From Planctomycetaceae bacterium (lineage in GTDB: Bacteria > Planctomycetota > Planctomycetia > Planctomycetales > Planctomycetaceae): DNA of 34,603 nucleotides. Where the stretch lies: the NCBI GenBank assembly GCA_029259815.1, contig JAJDEJ010000331.1, positions 1 through 34,603 of the forward strand, given 5' to 3'. Position 1 is the stretch's first letter, and every line of letters starts with the position of its first letter. Shown here one piece after another: positions 1 through 7,138 of this stretch. Both the position numbers and the translations under genes were made by a program. The notes under the pieces were generated by a model, which made no database searches, was not told where the DNA came from, and saw nothing but the letters and a program-made list of their open reading frames with translations.

Positions 1-708
1 GGGACGCCCTTGTGGTCCTTCCGGAATGGCTCTTTGACGCAGTCTGCAACCACCGCATGGTTCTCTCCCAGGGCAAAATGTTGTTTCACAGTGGGAAGAC
101 TTTGCGGCTCACCGTTTCACGTCAGTTTCATTGATTGCCAACGACTTGCGTCGATTTAGCGTGCCGTCAAACTCTGCCCATCTTGAAAAACCATTTGGCC
201 CTGGGTTCTCTCCATGCACCGGGATTACTTTCTCCTCACGGGAGGCTATGAGCGATGGCTCTACCGTTTTATCCGTAAGACCGCTGGAACTGGCCCACAC
301 GGCTGGAAATGGAAGCTCAAGACGCTCTATGAGCGGTCGGGAAGTACGCGCAGTTACAAGTACTTCTCGCGGGATCTGCGGAAGATCATCGATCGCGGAA
401 TGCTTCTCGATTACCGACTCTCCGCCTTTCCGAGAGAGCGAGAAACCTGGCTCCATGCCTGCAAAGCGGGCAAGCCTGCCAAACCATTCGCTTCCAAACC
501 GTAGTCCAAGCAGGTTGATTCTCTGCGGCTCGATCTCGACACTTTTGAAAAGGCAAAGCGGGTCGCTGCCGGCTACGATGTGTACGAGCTGGAGCGACGC
601 TGGCGACAATACAATCATGGGAAGGAATCCCGGATCGCCCGGCCGGATGCCGCCTTTGTCGGTTACTGCCGAAGCTTTGTTGCGAAGAATCCGCTTCCGG
701 TTCGCTGA
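1..708 (+). pseudogene. RepA-like plasmid replication initiator, broken (5' end outside window)
   Basis: Reading from base 3 gives a frame containing VVLPEWLFDAVCNHRMVLS. If the MITE and one copy of its target duplication (69-213) are removed, it continues in frame at 214 with HRDYFLLTGGYERWLYRFIR. This is the pattern I recall for replication initiator protein A of plasmids and integrated elements: a winged-helix region, then a GSTR segment, then a C-terminal block with YDVYELERRWRQ and PDAAFVGYCRSFV. Two lesions are visible. The 145 inserted bases shift the frame, and a TAG at 502-504 interrupts the frame, which otherwise runs to a TGA at 706-708. The protein would have bound the iterons just downstream to start replication. 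It is very likely dead. The ATG at 214 could still start a fragment of about 96 residues, but nothing suggests function. The family name comes from motif memory. Confidence 0.78.
69..203 (+). mobile_element. 135-bp MITE, copy 1, with 10-bp target duplication
   Basis: The element begins CAGGGCAAAATG and ends CATTTGGCCCTG, so its outer 12 bp are inverted repeats with one mismatch. The similarity continues imperfectly for about 36 bp at each end. It is flanked by a perfect 10-bp direct repeat, GGTTCTCTCC, at 59-68 and 204-213. An identical copy lies inverted at 15333-15467. It is too short to encode a transposase, so it must have moved in trans. Ends starting CAGGG with duplications of 8-10 bp match what I recall of the ISAs1 family, which makes that the likely source. 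The insertion disrupts the RepA-like gene. Confidence 0.93.
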
Positions 709-816
709 CCCCGTCGCCACATCAAGCAGCCAACAAGAACGCTTGAGCGGGGATTCTCCCCTGCCAAAAAACTTTTCTGCAGCAGCAGGGCGGCAGGATT
801 GCGCTCCCCCCACTTC

Positions 817-836
817 TGTGGAAAAGCTGTGGAAAA
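817..836 (+). other. Two DnaA-box-like sites of a relic origin
   Basis: TGTGGAAAA occurs twice, at 817-825 and 828-836, 11 bp apart (about one helical turn). The reverse complement TTTTCCACA is a near-match to the DnaA box TTATCCACA. The pair lies between the RepA-like relic and the iteron array, as expected in an iteron-type plasmid origin. Function today is doubtful because the initiator gene is broken. Confidence 0.55.
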
Positions 837-849
837 CTGGGGCTTCCTG

Positions 850-941
850 CGTGCTTTTACGCCACTTCGCTTCGTGCCATTGGGCCACCGCACCGCGTGC
901 GATTGAGCCACCCGCTTGCGTGCCATTACGCCACCGGATTC
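850..941 (+). repeat. Four iterons with 23-bp period (relic plasmid origin)
   Basis: Four imperfect direct repeats begin at 850, 873, 896 and 919, exactly 23 bp apart, with consensus CGTGCnATTnnGCCACC. The last copy (CGTGCCATTACGCCACC) fits the consensus fully and the first is the most diverged. Such arrays bind RepA-type initiators. The broken RepA-like gene ends about 140 bp upstream. Three short TCT(T)AAAC repeats at 988-1017 follow in a relatively A/T-rich stretch that may have been the unwinding region. No gene is seen between 709 and 1203. Confidence 0.75.
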
Positions 942-1190
942 CTCGATTCGGCAGTGTGATCAGACACTTCCCGGTCCGAAACATCTATCTAAACACTCTT
1001 AAACGAATCCTCTAAACGTCTGCGAGGCAAACGACACGGGCGGACTCCGAACGGCACGGGGCAGAGCGGCCATCTTTGATGTTTTTTAAAAATGGGGATT
1101 GTTGGGGGGAGCCCCCGTTGGTCCGTGCTGAAAAGAACTCAGGTCCCACTCGTTCGTTCTCTGAACGCGTTTCGTTGTCCGTTGTCTCCG

Positions 1191-1196
1191 AAGGAG
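1191..1196 (+). promoter_or_regulatory. Ribosome binding site deciding the excisionase start
   Basis: AAGGAG lies 7 nt before the ATG at 1204 but only 1 nt before the in-frame ATG at 1198, so 1204 is the better start. Confidence 0.7.
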
Positions 1197-1203
1197 CATG
1201 CCT

Positions 1204-1440
1204 ATGACAGAACAGCTTTTCAATGTGAAGGAAGTCGCAGCGCGACTCAACGTCAGCTGCAGCCTGGTTTACGCTCTGATTGAAAGTGGAAAGCTTGTGG
1301 CCCACCGCGTGGGCCGTGGTCGGGGAGCTCTCCGGGTTTCTGCCGCCGACTTCGAGGCCTACTTGGCCGTTTGCCGCAGTGAGCGGGTGCAGCCTCGTCC
1401 GAGGCGCACCCGCGTGAAACTCCGGCACATCAAGATCTAA
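1204..1440 (+). CDS. Excisionase-type helix-turn-helix DNA-binding protein
   Basis: This is a 78-residue protein. Residues 5-50 have the pattern of excisionase-family (MerR-like) helix-turn-helix domains: FNVKEVAARLNVSCSLVYAL, then IESGKLVAHRVGRGRGALRVS, the recognition helix and wing. The C-terminus is basic (PRPRRTRVKLRHIKI). Proteins of this type act as recombination directionality factors or small regulators beside integrases. The gene is convergent with the integrase and the two overlap by a few bases (1437-1440), which supports a shared element. The ATG at 1204 is chosen over 1198 because of ribosome-binding-site spacing. It could also be a plain transcription regulator of the element. 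Confidence 0.82.
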   Translation: MTEQLFNVKEVAARLNVSCSLVYALIESGKLVAHRVGRGRGALRVSAADFEAYLAVCRSERVQPRPRRTRVKLRHIKI

Positions 1441-2603
1441 CCGGCTGCTCGCTTGGCTTGTTCGAGCAAGTGCTCCGGATTGTGAGAGAGGTGCTGATAG
1501 ACACGGGCCAACGTCGATGGGTCCGAATGGCCCATCAGCACCGCCACTGTCAGCGAATCGACGCCCCGCTTGAGGGCATTGGTCGCCCAGCTGTGCCGCA
1601 GGGCATACAGCGAATAGCGGGGAACAAGCTCACTGGCTCGCTTGATGGTCAGCTTTCGTTTCGCCTCACATCGAAGCTCGGCCTCCGTTTTCTTCATCAG
1701 ACGTCCCTTCTCACGCTTGCACCTTGTCAGTTTGGGTATGAGGGCTTCGATCTCGGCAGCGGGAATTTTCTCACCGCGCCTCGCCATCTCCTCCTTGCCC
1801 TACCGAATTCGGACGCCGTTAACGGCACAGTTGACCGCATCTGACGTCCAGGGCCTTCCCGCACTGTTCCGAAACAGGGCACCTTGCGGATGGGCGAGCA
1901 TCAGCCTCGTAGTGACCGCCATTGCCGTGTCGGTGAGATACACCACTCGGCTTTTTCGCTGGCCCTTGGACTCCGACGTTTTGAACACCCACCGCTGGTG
2001 CTTGAGGTCGACATGGCGGGCCTCCACACGGAGGAGTTCCTGCGGGCGGCAGCCTGTCTCCCACGTGACAACGAGCAGGTCCTCAAACTCTCGGTTTCTC
2101 ACGTACGAGAGCAGAGACTCAAACTCCTCCTCCCCGATGGCGACTTCCCGGTGCTGGGCGACGGGTACTTCGAGGTCAGCGACCGGATTCTTGTCGAGAT
2201 ACCCCTGAACAGTTGCCCATCGCAGGCAGCGCTTCACCACCCGAATGTAGTTTCGCTTGGAGGTACTTGAAAACGAATAGCCATCAACCCAGGTCTGAAC
2301 GTGGTAGGGCTTGAGCTCACTCGTTCGCAGATCGGGGTACCGTTCGATGAAACGTTGCAGCCGGTACCGGTACCATTCGTAGGTGTCAGGAGCCCGGTGC
2401 TTTTCGGTCCATTCCAGAAATGCATCAATGATGGCAGCGAGCGATTGCGAAGGCACTTTTCGCTGTTGCGGCTCTCGCATCAGCTCATAGAACCGCTCGA
2501 ACGCCTCGTTCTTTGGGAGGCCAAGATTGTGCTGAACTCCTTCAAGAGTGACAAACCAGGCGCCACGAGATTTCCGATACCACGGTTTGGGACGACGAGC
2601 CAT
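1437..2603 (-). pseudogene. Tyrosine recombinase/integrase split by an in-frame TAG
   Basis: The start at 2603 has a strong ribosome binding site (AAGGAGGG) upstream. The first 267 residues hold an N-terminal core-binding domain and the first catalytic arginine in ETGCRPQELLR. They end in NGVRIR followed by TAG at 1802-1800. The same frame then continues GKEEMARRGEK to a second stop at 1437. The second part carries LYALRHSWAT (Arg-His box), LMGHSDPSTLARVY and the tyrosine nucleophile in VYQHL. Joined, the two parts give about 388 residues, a normal integrase length. The ATG at 1787, four codons after the stop, is preceded by AAGGAGGAG, so the catalytic C-terminal part could be made separately. 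Most likely a recent nonsense mutation. The tRNA-Pro gene next to it is the probable attachment site. Confidence 0.85.
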
Positions 2604-2788
2604 GAGAAACCCTCCTTCGTAAGAGACCTACAGGTGAACCAGACAACCCGTAGAACAGCCGAAGGGTTTGCCGGCTCCTGCAAGACAAACGAATCAGGAG
2701 GAACCGCTTTGCTCGTCGCCAAGAAAGAATTCCGTACCAAAGCAGTTTGGAAGAAAACCAATTCAACGTAAGTCGTTGTCAGACTTAA
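2604..2788. other. Integrase upstream region and probable attachment-site side
   Basis: No gene is seen in these 185 bases between the integrase start and the 3' end of tRNA-Pro. By analogy with other tRNA-integrated elements, the crossover would lie at the tRNA 3' end (near 2789-2810). The matching second att copy would then be to the left of the window, and I find no duplicate of the tRNA 3' end inside it. Confidence 0.4.
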
Positions 2789-2863
2789 TCGGGGCGACAG
2801 GATTTGAACCTGCGACCTCCGGCTCCCAAAGCCGGCGCTCTAGCCAAGCTGAGCTACGCCCCG
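2789..2863 (-). tRNA. tRNA-Pro (anticodon TGG)
   Basis: The reverse strand folds as a full cloverleaf. The 7-bp acceptor stem is CGGGGCG with CGCCCCG. The D arm is GCTC-GAGC and the anticodon stem CCGGC-GCCGG with loop TTTGGGA, placing TGG at 34-36. The T arm contains GGTTCAAAT, and the discriminator base is A. CCA is not encoded. The first base pair C-G fits bacterial tRNA-Pro. Its 3' end faces the integrase, which suggests it is the insertion site of the element. Confidence 0.95.
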
Positions 2864-3067
2864 TTCGGCTTGCAGTCTAGGCAACGATGATGCAAATTCC
2901 TAGAGGTCGTCATGGGCGGGTCATCGATTTTGCATCGCGCCTTTCGCACAGGCAAGCGTTTTGCAGCAACACTTGCGAATTGGTCTCTCACAAGTGTGAC
3001 CTGCACAATCATTTTGCTATCGTCTGCGTTTCGGGCATCTCAGAGATGCCATCGAGACGACTGCGAC

Positions 3068-3375
3068 ATGCAACGAAAATGCAACCACTGTTTGGGAACT
3101 CAGTTTAGTTCATCGAGAATTCGGTGGTCGGATGTCCCTGCGTTTTGCTTCTCTTGCGACCGATTCGTTGTGCCTACTGCAAGGGACGGCGGTGTGAGGA
3201 TTTGATTCCCGGAGCAGGAAAACCATTTCGCACAGCAGTCATCGTCTCGGCGATGGTCATCACGGGAGCCGTGTTCTACACCCGCGTCACGGGGCGTCCT
3301 TTGGAACCACTCGAACTCTTCAAGATCGGGATTACGAAAGTGTGGAGCCCGGAAAGCAGCTTTAGAGGGCGATGA
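3068..3375 (+). pseudogene. Possible frameshifted small zinc-ribbon membrane protein
   Basis: One frame from the ATG at 3068 reads MQRKCNHCLG and then SSSRIRWSDVP. A shift near 3135 leads into the next frame, which reads LLLLRPIRCAYCKGRRC and then a hydrophobic stretch (TAVIVSAMVITGAVFY), ending at 3375. Together they give two CxxC pairs and one membrane segment, a layout I recall from small planctomycete zinc-ribbon proteins. Neither frame alone is convincing. It may be a broken gene, a sequencing error, or chance. Apart from this, the stretch 2864-3455 shows nothing I can support. Confidence 0.3.
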
Positions 3376-3455
3376 ACAAGTGTGCACTCACCCATGCGTG
3401 CGTGTTTCGAGAGTCATTTTCGAGCATCGACAGCCATCGATGAGCGTCCGTCTAG

Positions 3456-4379
3456 CTACGCGGCAGCCCGTCTGAGGCGACGCAGGATATCCTCGAACTC
3501 ATCGTTGGACCCGAACGGGATCACGATCTGTCCACGGTCGCTCGTCTTCAGCTTGATCTCGACCTTCACCCCGAATAGCTCTCGCAAATTCTCCTGCACG
3601 GAGAGAACATGATTGGACGCTTGCGGTTTCGCATCCGCTTTGTCCTCAGGCTTCATTGGCAAGACATCCGGATCGCTCTTCAGTTGGGCACGAACCGCTG
3701 CCTCAGTCTGACGCACGTTCAATGTCTCCGCCTGGACACGACCGCACATCGCGAGTTGGGCCGCTTCGTCCAGCGAGAGCATCGCCCGGGCATGACCGGC
3801 TGAGATTTTTCCCTGTTGCAGTGCGACCTTGACCGGCTCCGTCAGGTCGAGCAGCCGCAGCATATTGGCGACTGTTGAGCGGCTCATGCTGAGTTGCTTG
3901 GCGAGATTGTCGACTGATGTGCCAAACTGTTTGATGTACTCGCTGAACGCCTGTGCCTTTTCGAGATCGCTGAGGTCTTTGCGTTTGAGGTTTTCTTCGA
4001 GCGCGTACTCGCATGCTGTCTGGTCGATGACGTCGACCACACGGCAGGGCAGAATCATCAGCCCGGCTTGTTGAGAAGCGAGCCAGCGTCGTTCGCCGGC
4101 GATCAGCTGGAACCCGCCCTCGGGCAACTCCCGGACGAGGATCGGCTGGAGCAGTCCATGTTCGCGGATGCTATCACTCAATTCCCGCATCCCCTCGGCG
4201 TCGAAGTCTTTGCGGGGCTGCCAAGGGTTACGTTCGATGCAGCTGATCGGAATCTCCCGTAGTGACGAAGGGTCGGTCACCGCCGATTCCTCATCAGCCG
4301 TCATCCCCCGCCCCAGCAGTGAGTTCAGCCCCCGCCCCAGTCGACGCTTGGGTTGTGCGTCCGGATATTCTTCGTTCAT
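3456..4379 (-). CDS. parB: Chromosome-partitioning protein ParB
   Basis: This 307-residue protein is a ParB/Spo0J-type CTPase clamp that loads at parS and helps segregate the origin region. Residues 12-23 (RRLGRGLNSLLG) match the N-terminal motif that usually contacts ParA. The ParB/sulfiredoxin-type domain includes NPWQPR (51-56) and GERRW (95-99), parts of the CTP and parS-binding face. The helix-turn-helix is at about 156-178 (NLAKQLSMSRSTVANMLRLL). The C-terminal dimer domain ends in FEDILRRLRRAAA. The start at 4379 follows GGGAAGG at proper spacing, and the longer upstream frame has no family resemblance. No parA lies beside it, which is unusual because parAB normally form an operon. A parS-like site sits about 115 bp upstream. 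Confidence 0.95.
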   Translation of the reverse strand: MNEEYPDAQPKRRLGRGLNSLLGRGMTADEESAVTDPSSLREIPISCIERNPWQPRKDFDAEGMRELSDSIREHGLLQPILVRELPEGGFQLIAGERRWLASQQAGLMILPCRVVDVIDQTACEYALEENLKRKDLSDLEKAQAFSEYIKQFGTSVDNLAKQLSMSRSTVANMLRLLDLTEPVKVALQQGKISAGHARAMLSLDEAAQLAMCGRVQAETLNVRQTEAAVRAQLKSDPDVLPMKPEDKADAKPQASNHVLSVQENLRELFGVKVEIKLKTSDRGQIVIPFGSNDEFEDILRRLRRAAA

Positions 4380-4495
4380 CGTCGAGCCTTCCCTGGCAGC
4401 AAGATGCGGTAGCATGAGAATCGATTGTCCTTCCTTGAGTATCGGCGGCGATTTTACATCTCGATCCAAAATCGCCGCAAGACGGGTTGTGAGCC

Positions 4496-4511
4496 AGTTC
4501 CACGTGAAACA
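4496..4511. promoter_or_regulatory. parS-like site upstream of parB
   Basis: AGTTCCACGTGAAACA matches the bacterial consensus TGTTTCACGTGAAACA at 14 of 16 positions, with the palindromic core CACGTG intact. Its position just upstream of parB is typical of parS sites. Confidence 0.7.
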
Positions 4512-4612
4512 GGGCAATACACGCAAACTATGCCAACTCCAATGCCGACAAACGTGTCTGTTTAACAACAGCCAATCAGTTGCGCCCGGCGACCACGCCG
4601 TCAAGCTGTGAA

Positions 4613-4726
4613 TCCCAAGCTGACGGCTTTGTCGTCGGGCATCGTGATAGTAAATGGTACCAGTCCGTGAAGCGAATATTGCGAGGCTGTTCAATTTCGA
4701 TCGACGGCGAAGCCGTCGGCTTGGGA
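4613..4726. repeat. REP-like doublet, copy 1
   Basis: Two related hairpin units face each other: 4613-4640 (TCCCAAGCTGACGGC...) and 4703-4726 (GACGGCGAAGCCGTCGGC followed by TTGGGA). The second unit is the reverse complement of the first with a few changes. The space between units is 62 bp, the same as in the doublet at 12841-12951, although the inner sequences differ. It lies between parB and the glycosyltransferase gene. It could act as a terminator or be a small mobile repeat. Confidence 0.75.
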
Positions 4727-4756
4727 TCGATCGGCCAATTCGCCATGCATCTGCAA

Positions 4757-6577
4757 TCAAGGGGTGACACGGTACAGGCGTATCGGCTCCGTCTCAGCGC
4801 GGTCTCCGATAACGTTCCCAGTCGCCTGCTGATCGAGCCGAACGAGCAGGGTCGGGTGATAGGGCCACTCAACAACCAGCGACAGCCGCTGTTGGACCTC
4901 GTTCGTCTGCTCCAAGAGCGAGGGTGAGTGCGGCCCTGTCACGAGGAAAACCGAAGCCCGGGAAGAGACGGTCGCGGCTCCATAGTCCGCTGCTGGCACA
5001 ATCACCAGATCGTCAGCCGACAGCGACTGCTCTACTCGTTGCAGTCCCAGATGGTAGAACAGCCCCGGCTCTCCCAAGACTGAGACGGCTGGATCCGTGT
5101 TGTGAGCCGTCACCTGTTTCACGATTTCGGCGGCAACAGCTTGCAGTCCGCGACGATCCTGCCAGGCACGATTGCCCCCATGGAAAGCCACCAATGTGAT
5201 CCCGACAAGAACTGCAAACTCAAGGTAAATAGTGATCGTGTCCAGGCGTTTATCACCTACCTGCATATCGTTCGACACTGATAAATTGTTGGTGAGATAT
5301 CGCCTGACATGCTCGAACAAGACCCCCACGCCGAGCCAACACGCGACAACAAACGGGAGTGTCAACCGAAGGAATGGTGTGTAAAGCGGGGTCGCCACGA
5401 GCAGTCCCACGAACCACGCACTGACCAGCCAGACCGCACAGACCGCACAGATCGCATTCGTGTTCTCGATACGAAAAAGGCCGAGAGCTAATCCGATCAC
5501 AGCCAGAATCCCAAGCAGTGCGACAGGATCAACAAGACCGTAGTCTGCCAACTCGATGAGCACGACCAAACAGAGAGCCAGAACGAATCGCACCAGTTGT
5601 CGAGCGAACGATGACGTCTGAATCGTTTGGTGGGGATGCGTCACTATCAAACCGGCCAAACCGATTCCCACCCATGTCCAGGCGGGGCTGACGATACGAA
5701 TATTCTCTAACTGTTTGACGAGGCTACCCCACCATCCATCAAGTCCCACGAAGTACCCCGCATGGTTCGCGGAGACGGATACGTACCCACCGTACTGTTG
5801 GAGATCGACCAGCACCGGGAGCCAGCCGACGATGGCGATCACTGCGACGAGCGACCATCGGAGCATCGCGCGTCCCGCCGATGGTCCGTCATCCCGTTTA
5901 GCCGCACATTTGAAATGTGCGGCTAAACGGGCCGGGGTAATTCGCGGGGCGATGATCCACGCGAGTGTCCCAGATCCCGAGATGGCGAGGGCCAGCCAGC
6001 CGTTGTACTTTGTCCACCAGGCGAGGCTCGCGAACAGTCCGGCCAGAAAGATCGCTCGCGGTCGTCCGGTGAGGATGGCTCGCCACGCCCAGTAGACGGC
6101 CCAGAGCATCCACAGGCAGAGCAGCACGTCGGTCAGTGCGGTGCGGCTAAACAGGATGTGCACTTCGCTGAAGGCCGCGAGTGTTGCTGAGGTCAGGCCG
6201 GCGATCGGGCCGAACCACTGACGACTCACCCACCAGACCGATGGCACCATCACGCAGCCCGCGATCACGTTGACCCACATCACGGACGATGCCGTCATGC
6301 CGCTGAGGATCAGTGTCCATTCCATCAGGAACGGCAACAAGGGCGGCGCGTAGAGATGCCGGAAGGGGTAGCGGTCGCCATTGAACGGACAGAGGATATT
6401 CGACGTGTACACGCCTTCGTCGAAGTGCTCGACCGCCATGTGACTCGGCTGCCACACCCGCAACGCAATCCCCGCCAGCGTGATCGCCAGCACGACCATC
6501 CACTCGCGCGAGCGGCGCGGCTCGTCAAGAGACGGTCGATCGGCGGGCGATGATGTCCCCTTGGTTTGGCGGGGCAC
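4757..6577 (-). CDS. GT39-type membrane glycosyltransferase (ArnT/PMT-like)
   Basis: This is a 606-residue polytopic membrane protein. The cytoplasmic N-terminus is followed by a first membrane segment (WMVVLAITLAGIALRVW) and then HFDEGVY at about residues 51-57. That acidic first-loop motif is characteristic of GT-C enzymes of the PMT/ArnT group. Many further membrane segments follow, with a soluble C-terminal part after about residue 450. Such enzymes move a sugar from a lipid-phosphate donor to protein or lipid on the outer face of the membrane; the acceptor here cannot be read. An in-frame palindrome at 5893-5931 adds about 13 residues (RLAAHFKCAAKRD) in a loop. The gene is upstream of parB on the same strand, 377 bp away, with a REP doublet between. 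A parS-like site precedes its start. Confidence 0.85.
   Translation of the reverse strand: MPRQTKGTSSPADRPSLDEPRRSREWMVVLAITLAGIALRVWQPSHMAVEHFDEGVYTSNILCPFNGDRYPFRHLYAPPLLPFLMEWTLILSGMTASSVMWVNVIAGCVMVPSVWWVSRQWFGPIAGLTSATLAAFSEVHILFSRTALTDVLLCLWMLWAVYWAWRAILTGRPRAIFLAGLFASLAWWTKYNGWLALAISGSGTLAWIIAPRITPARLAAHFKCAAKRDDGPSAGRAMLRWSLVAVIAIVGWLPVLVDLQQYGGYVSVSANHAGYFVGLDGWWGSLVKQLENIRIVSPAWTWVGIGLAGLIVTHPHQTIQTSSFARQLVRFVLALCLVVLIELADYGLVDPVALLGILAVIGLALGLFRIENTNAICAVCAVWLVSAWFVGLLVATPLYTPFLRLTLPFVVACWLGVGVLFEHVRRYLTNNLSVSNDMQVGDKRLDTITIYLEFAVLVGITLVAFHGGNRAWQDRRGLQAVAAEIVKQVTAHNTDPAVSVLGEPGLFYHLGLQRVEQSLSADDLVIVPAADYGAATVSSRASVFLVTGPHSPSLLEQTNEVQQRLSLVVEWPYHPTLLVRLDQQATGNVIGDRAETEPIRLYRVTP
5893..5931. 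repeat. 39-bp perfect palindrome inside the glycosyltransferase gene
   Basis: Arms of 19 bp are perfectly complementary around a single central base. The left arm includes GTTTAGCCGCACATTT. A diverged relative of the same repeat lies in the intergenic region at 12986-13012. The length of 39 bp keeps the host gene in frame. Confidence 0.88.
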
Positions 6578-6588
6578 GGGCGGTCCTC

Positions 6589-6604
6589 AATTCCACGTGA
6601 AACA
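6589..6604. promoter_or_regulatory. Second parS-like site
   Basis: AATTCCACGTGAAACA matches TGTTTCACGTGAAACA at 13 of 16 positions and shares its last 13 bases with the site at 4496. It lies 12 bp upstream of the glycosyltransferase start, about 2.2 kb from parB. The rest of 6578-6807 shows no gene and presumably holds divergent promoters. Confidence 0.55.
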
Positions 6605-6807
6605 CGTCGTCGTCGACAGTTGCTGAACTCGCAAGAGTTCAGATTCTCTCTCGCCTTCGGTGTTGCTGAGTTCTGGCGAATCCAGCTACGTCTGACTTCC
6701 CAAGCAGCAGCGGTTTCCTCGCGCCGTCTGCGGGTCTATCATAGGGGGAACAACAATTGGTGCCACTGCCGCGCGGTAGGGCGACATTCGCGACTTCGGA
6801 GAGACTC

Positions 6808-7122
6808 ATGGCGACACCCGACGAGATGTACGACGAGGCGACAGCGATCAAGGACGGAGGCGACCTCGAAGGAGCCGTCGCCAAGCTGAGGGAGATTCTC
6901 GAAGTCGAGCCGAATCACGTGCTCACGCACTCCGCCCTGGGCGTGCATCTCCAGAAGCTCGGCCATCCCGAAGACGCCGTCAAGCACGCCCGCCGTGTGA
7001 CCGAACTCGAACCGACCGACCCGTTCTCGTTTACTCAACTCTCGGTCATCTGCATGCGGTGCGGACTCATCCAGGAGGCCGAAGACGCCATGGCCCGCGC
7101 CCGCGAAATCCAAATGGGCTGA
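6808..7122 (+). CDS. Small TPR-repeat protein
   Basis: This 104-residue protein consists almost entirely of tetratricopeptide-type helical pairs: AVAKLREILEVEPNHVLTHSALGVHLQKLG, DAVKHARRVTELEPTDPFSFTQLSVICMRCG, and a partial third ending DAMARAREI. There is no signal peptide, so it is cytoplasmic and probably a protein-binding adaptor. The start at 6808 has GGAGAG 5 nt upstream and is preferred to the ATG at 6757. The SecA-like gene begins 17 bp after its stop on the same strand, so the two are probably co-transcribed. The TPR protein may act with that translocase, but this is inferred from context only. Confidence 0.8.
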   Translation: MATPDEMYDEATAIKDGGDLEGAVAKLREILEVEPNHVLTHSALGVHLQKLGHPEDAVKHARRVTELEPTDPFSFTQLSVICMRCGLIQEAEDAMARAREIQMG

Positions 7123-7138
7123 TCGAGGACGTTCTCGG

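Noticed and set aside
105-130. parS-like half site (GTTTCACGT) inside the MITE
   Set aside because: Only one half matches; the palindromic CACGTG core is missing.
131-1015. Long open frames over the first kilobase on both strands (294 and 291 codons)
   Set aside because: They run through the MITE, the RepA relic and the iterons and resemble no protein.
502-1802. TAG recoded as sense, because both repA and integrase have in-frame TAG
   Set aside because: parB, the PVC cytochrome gene and the second TolC-type gene all end naturally with TAG in this window, so TAG works as a stop.
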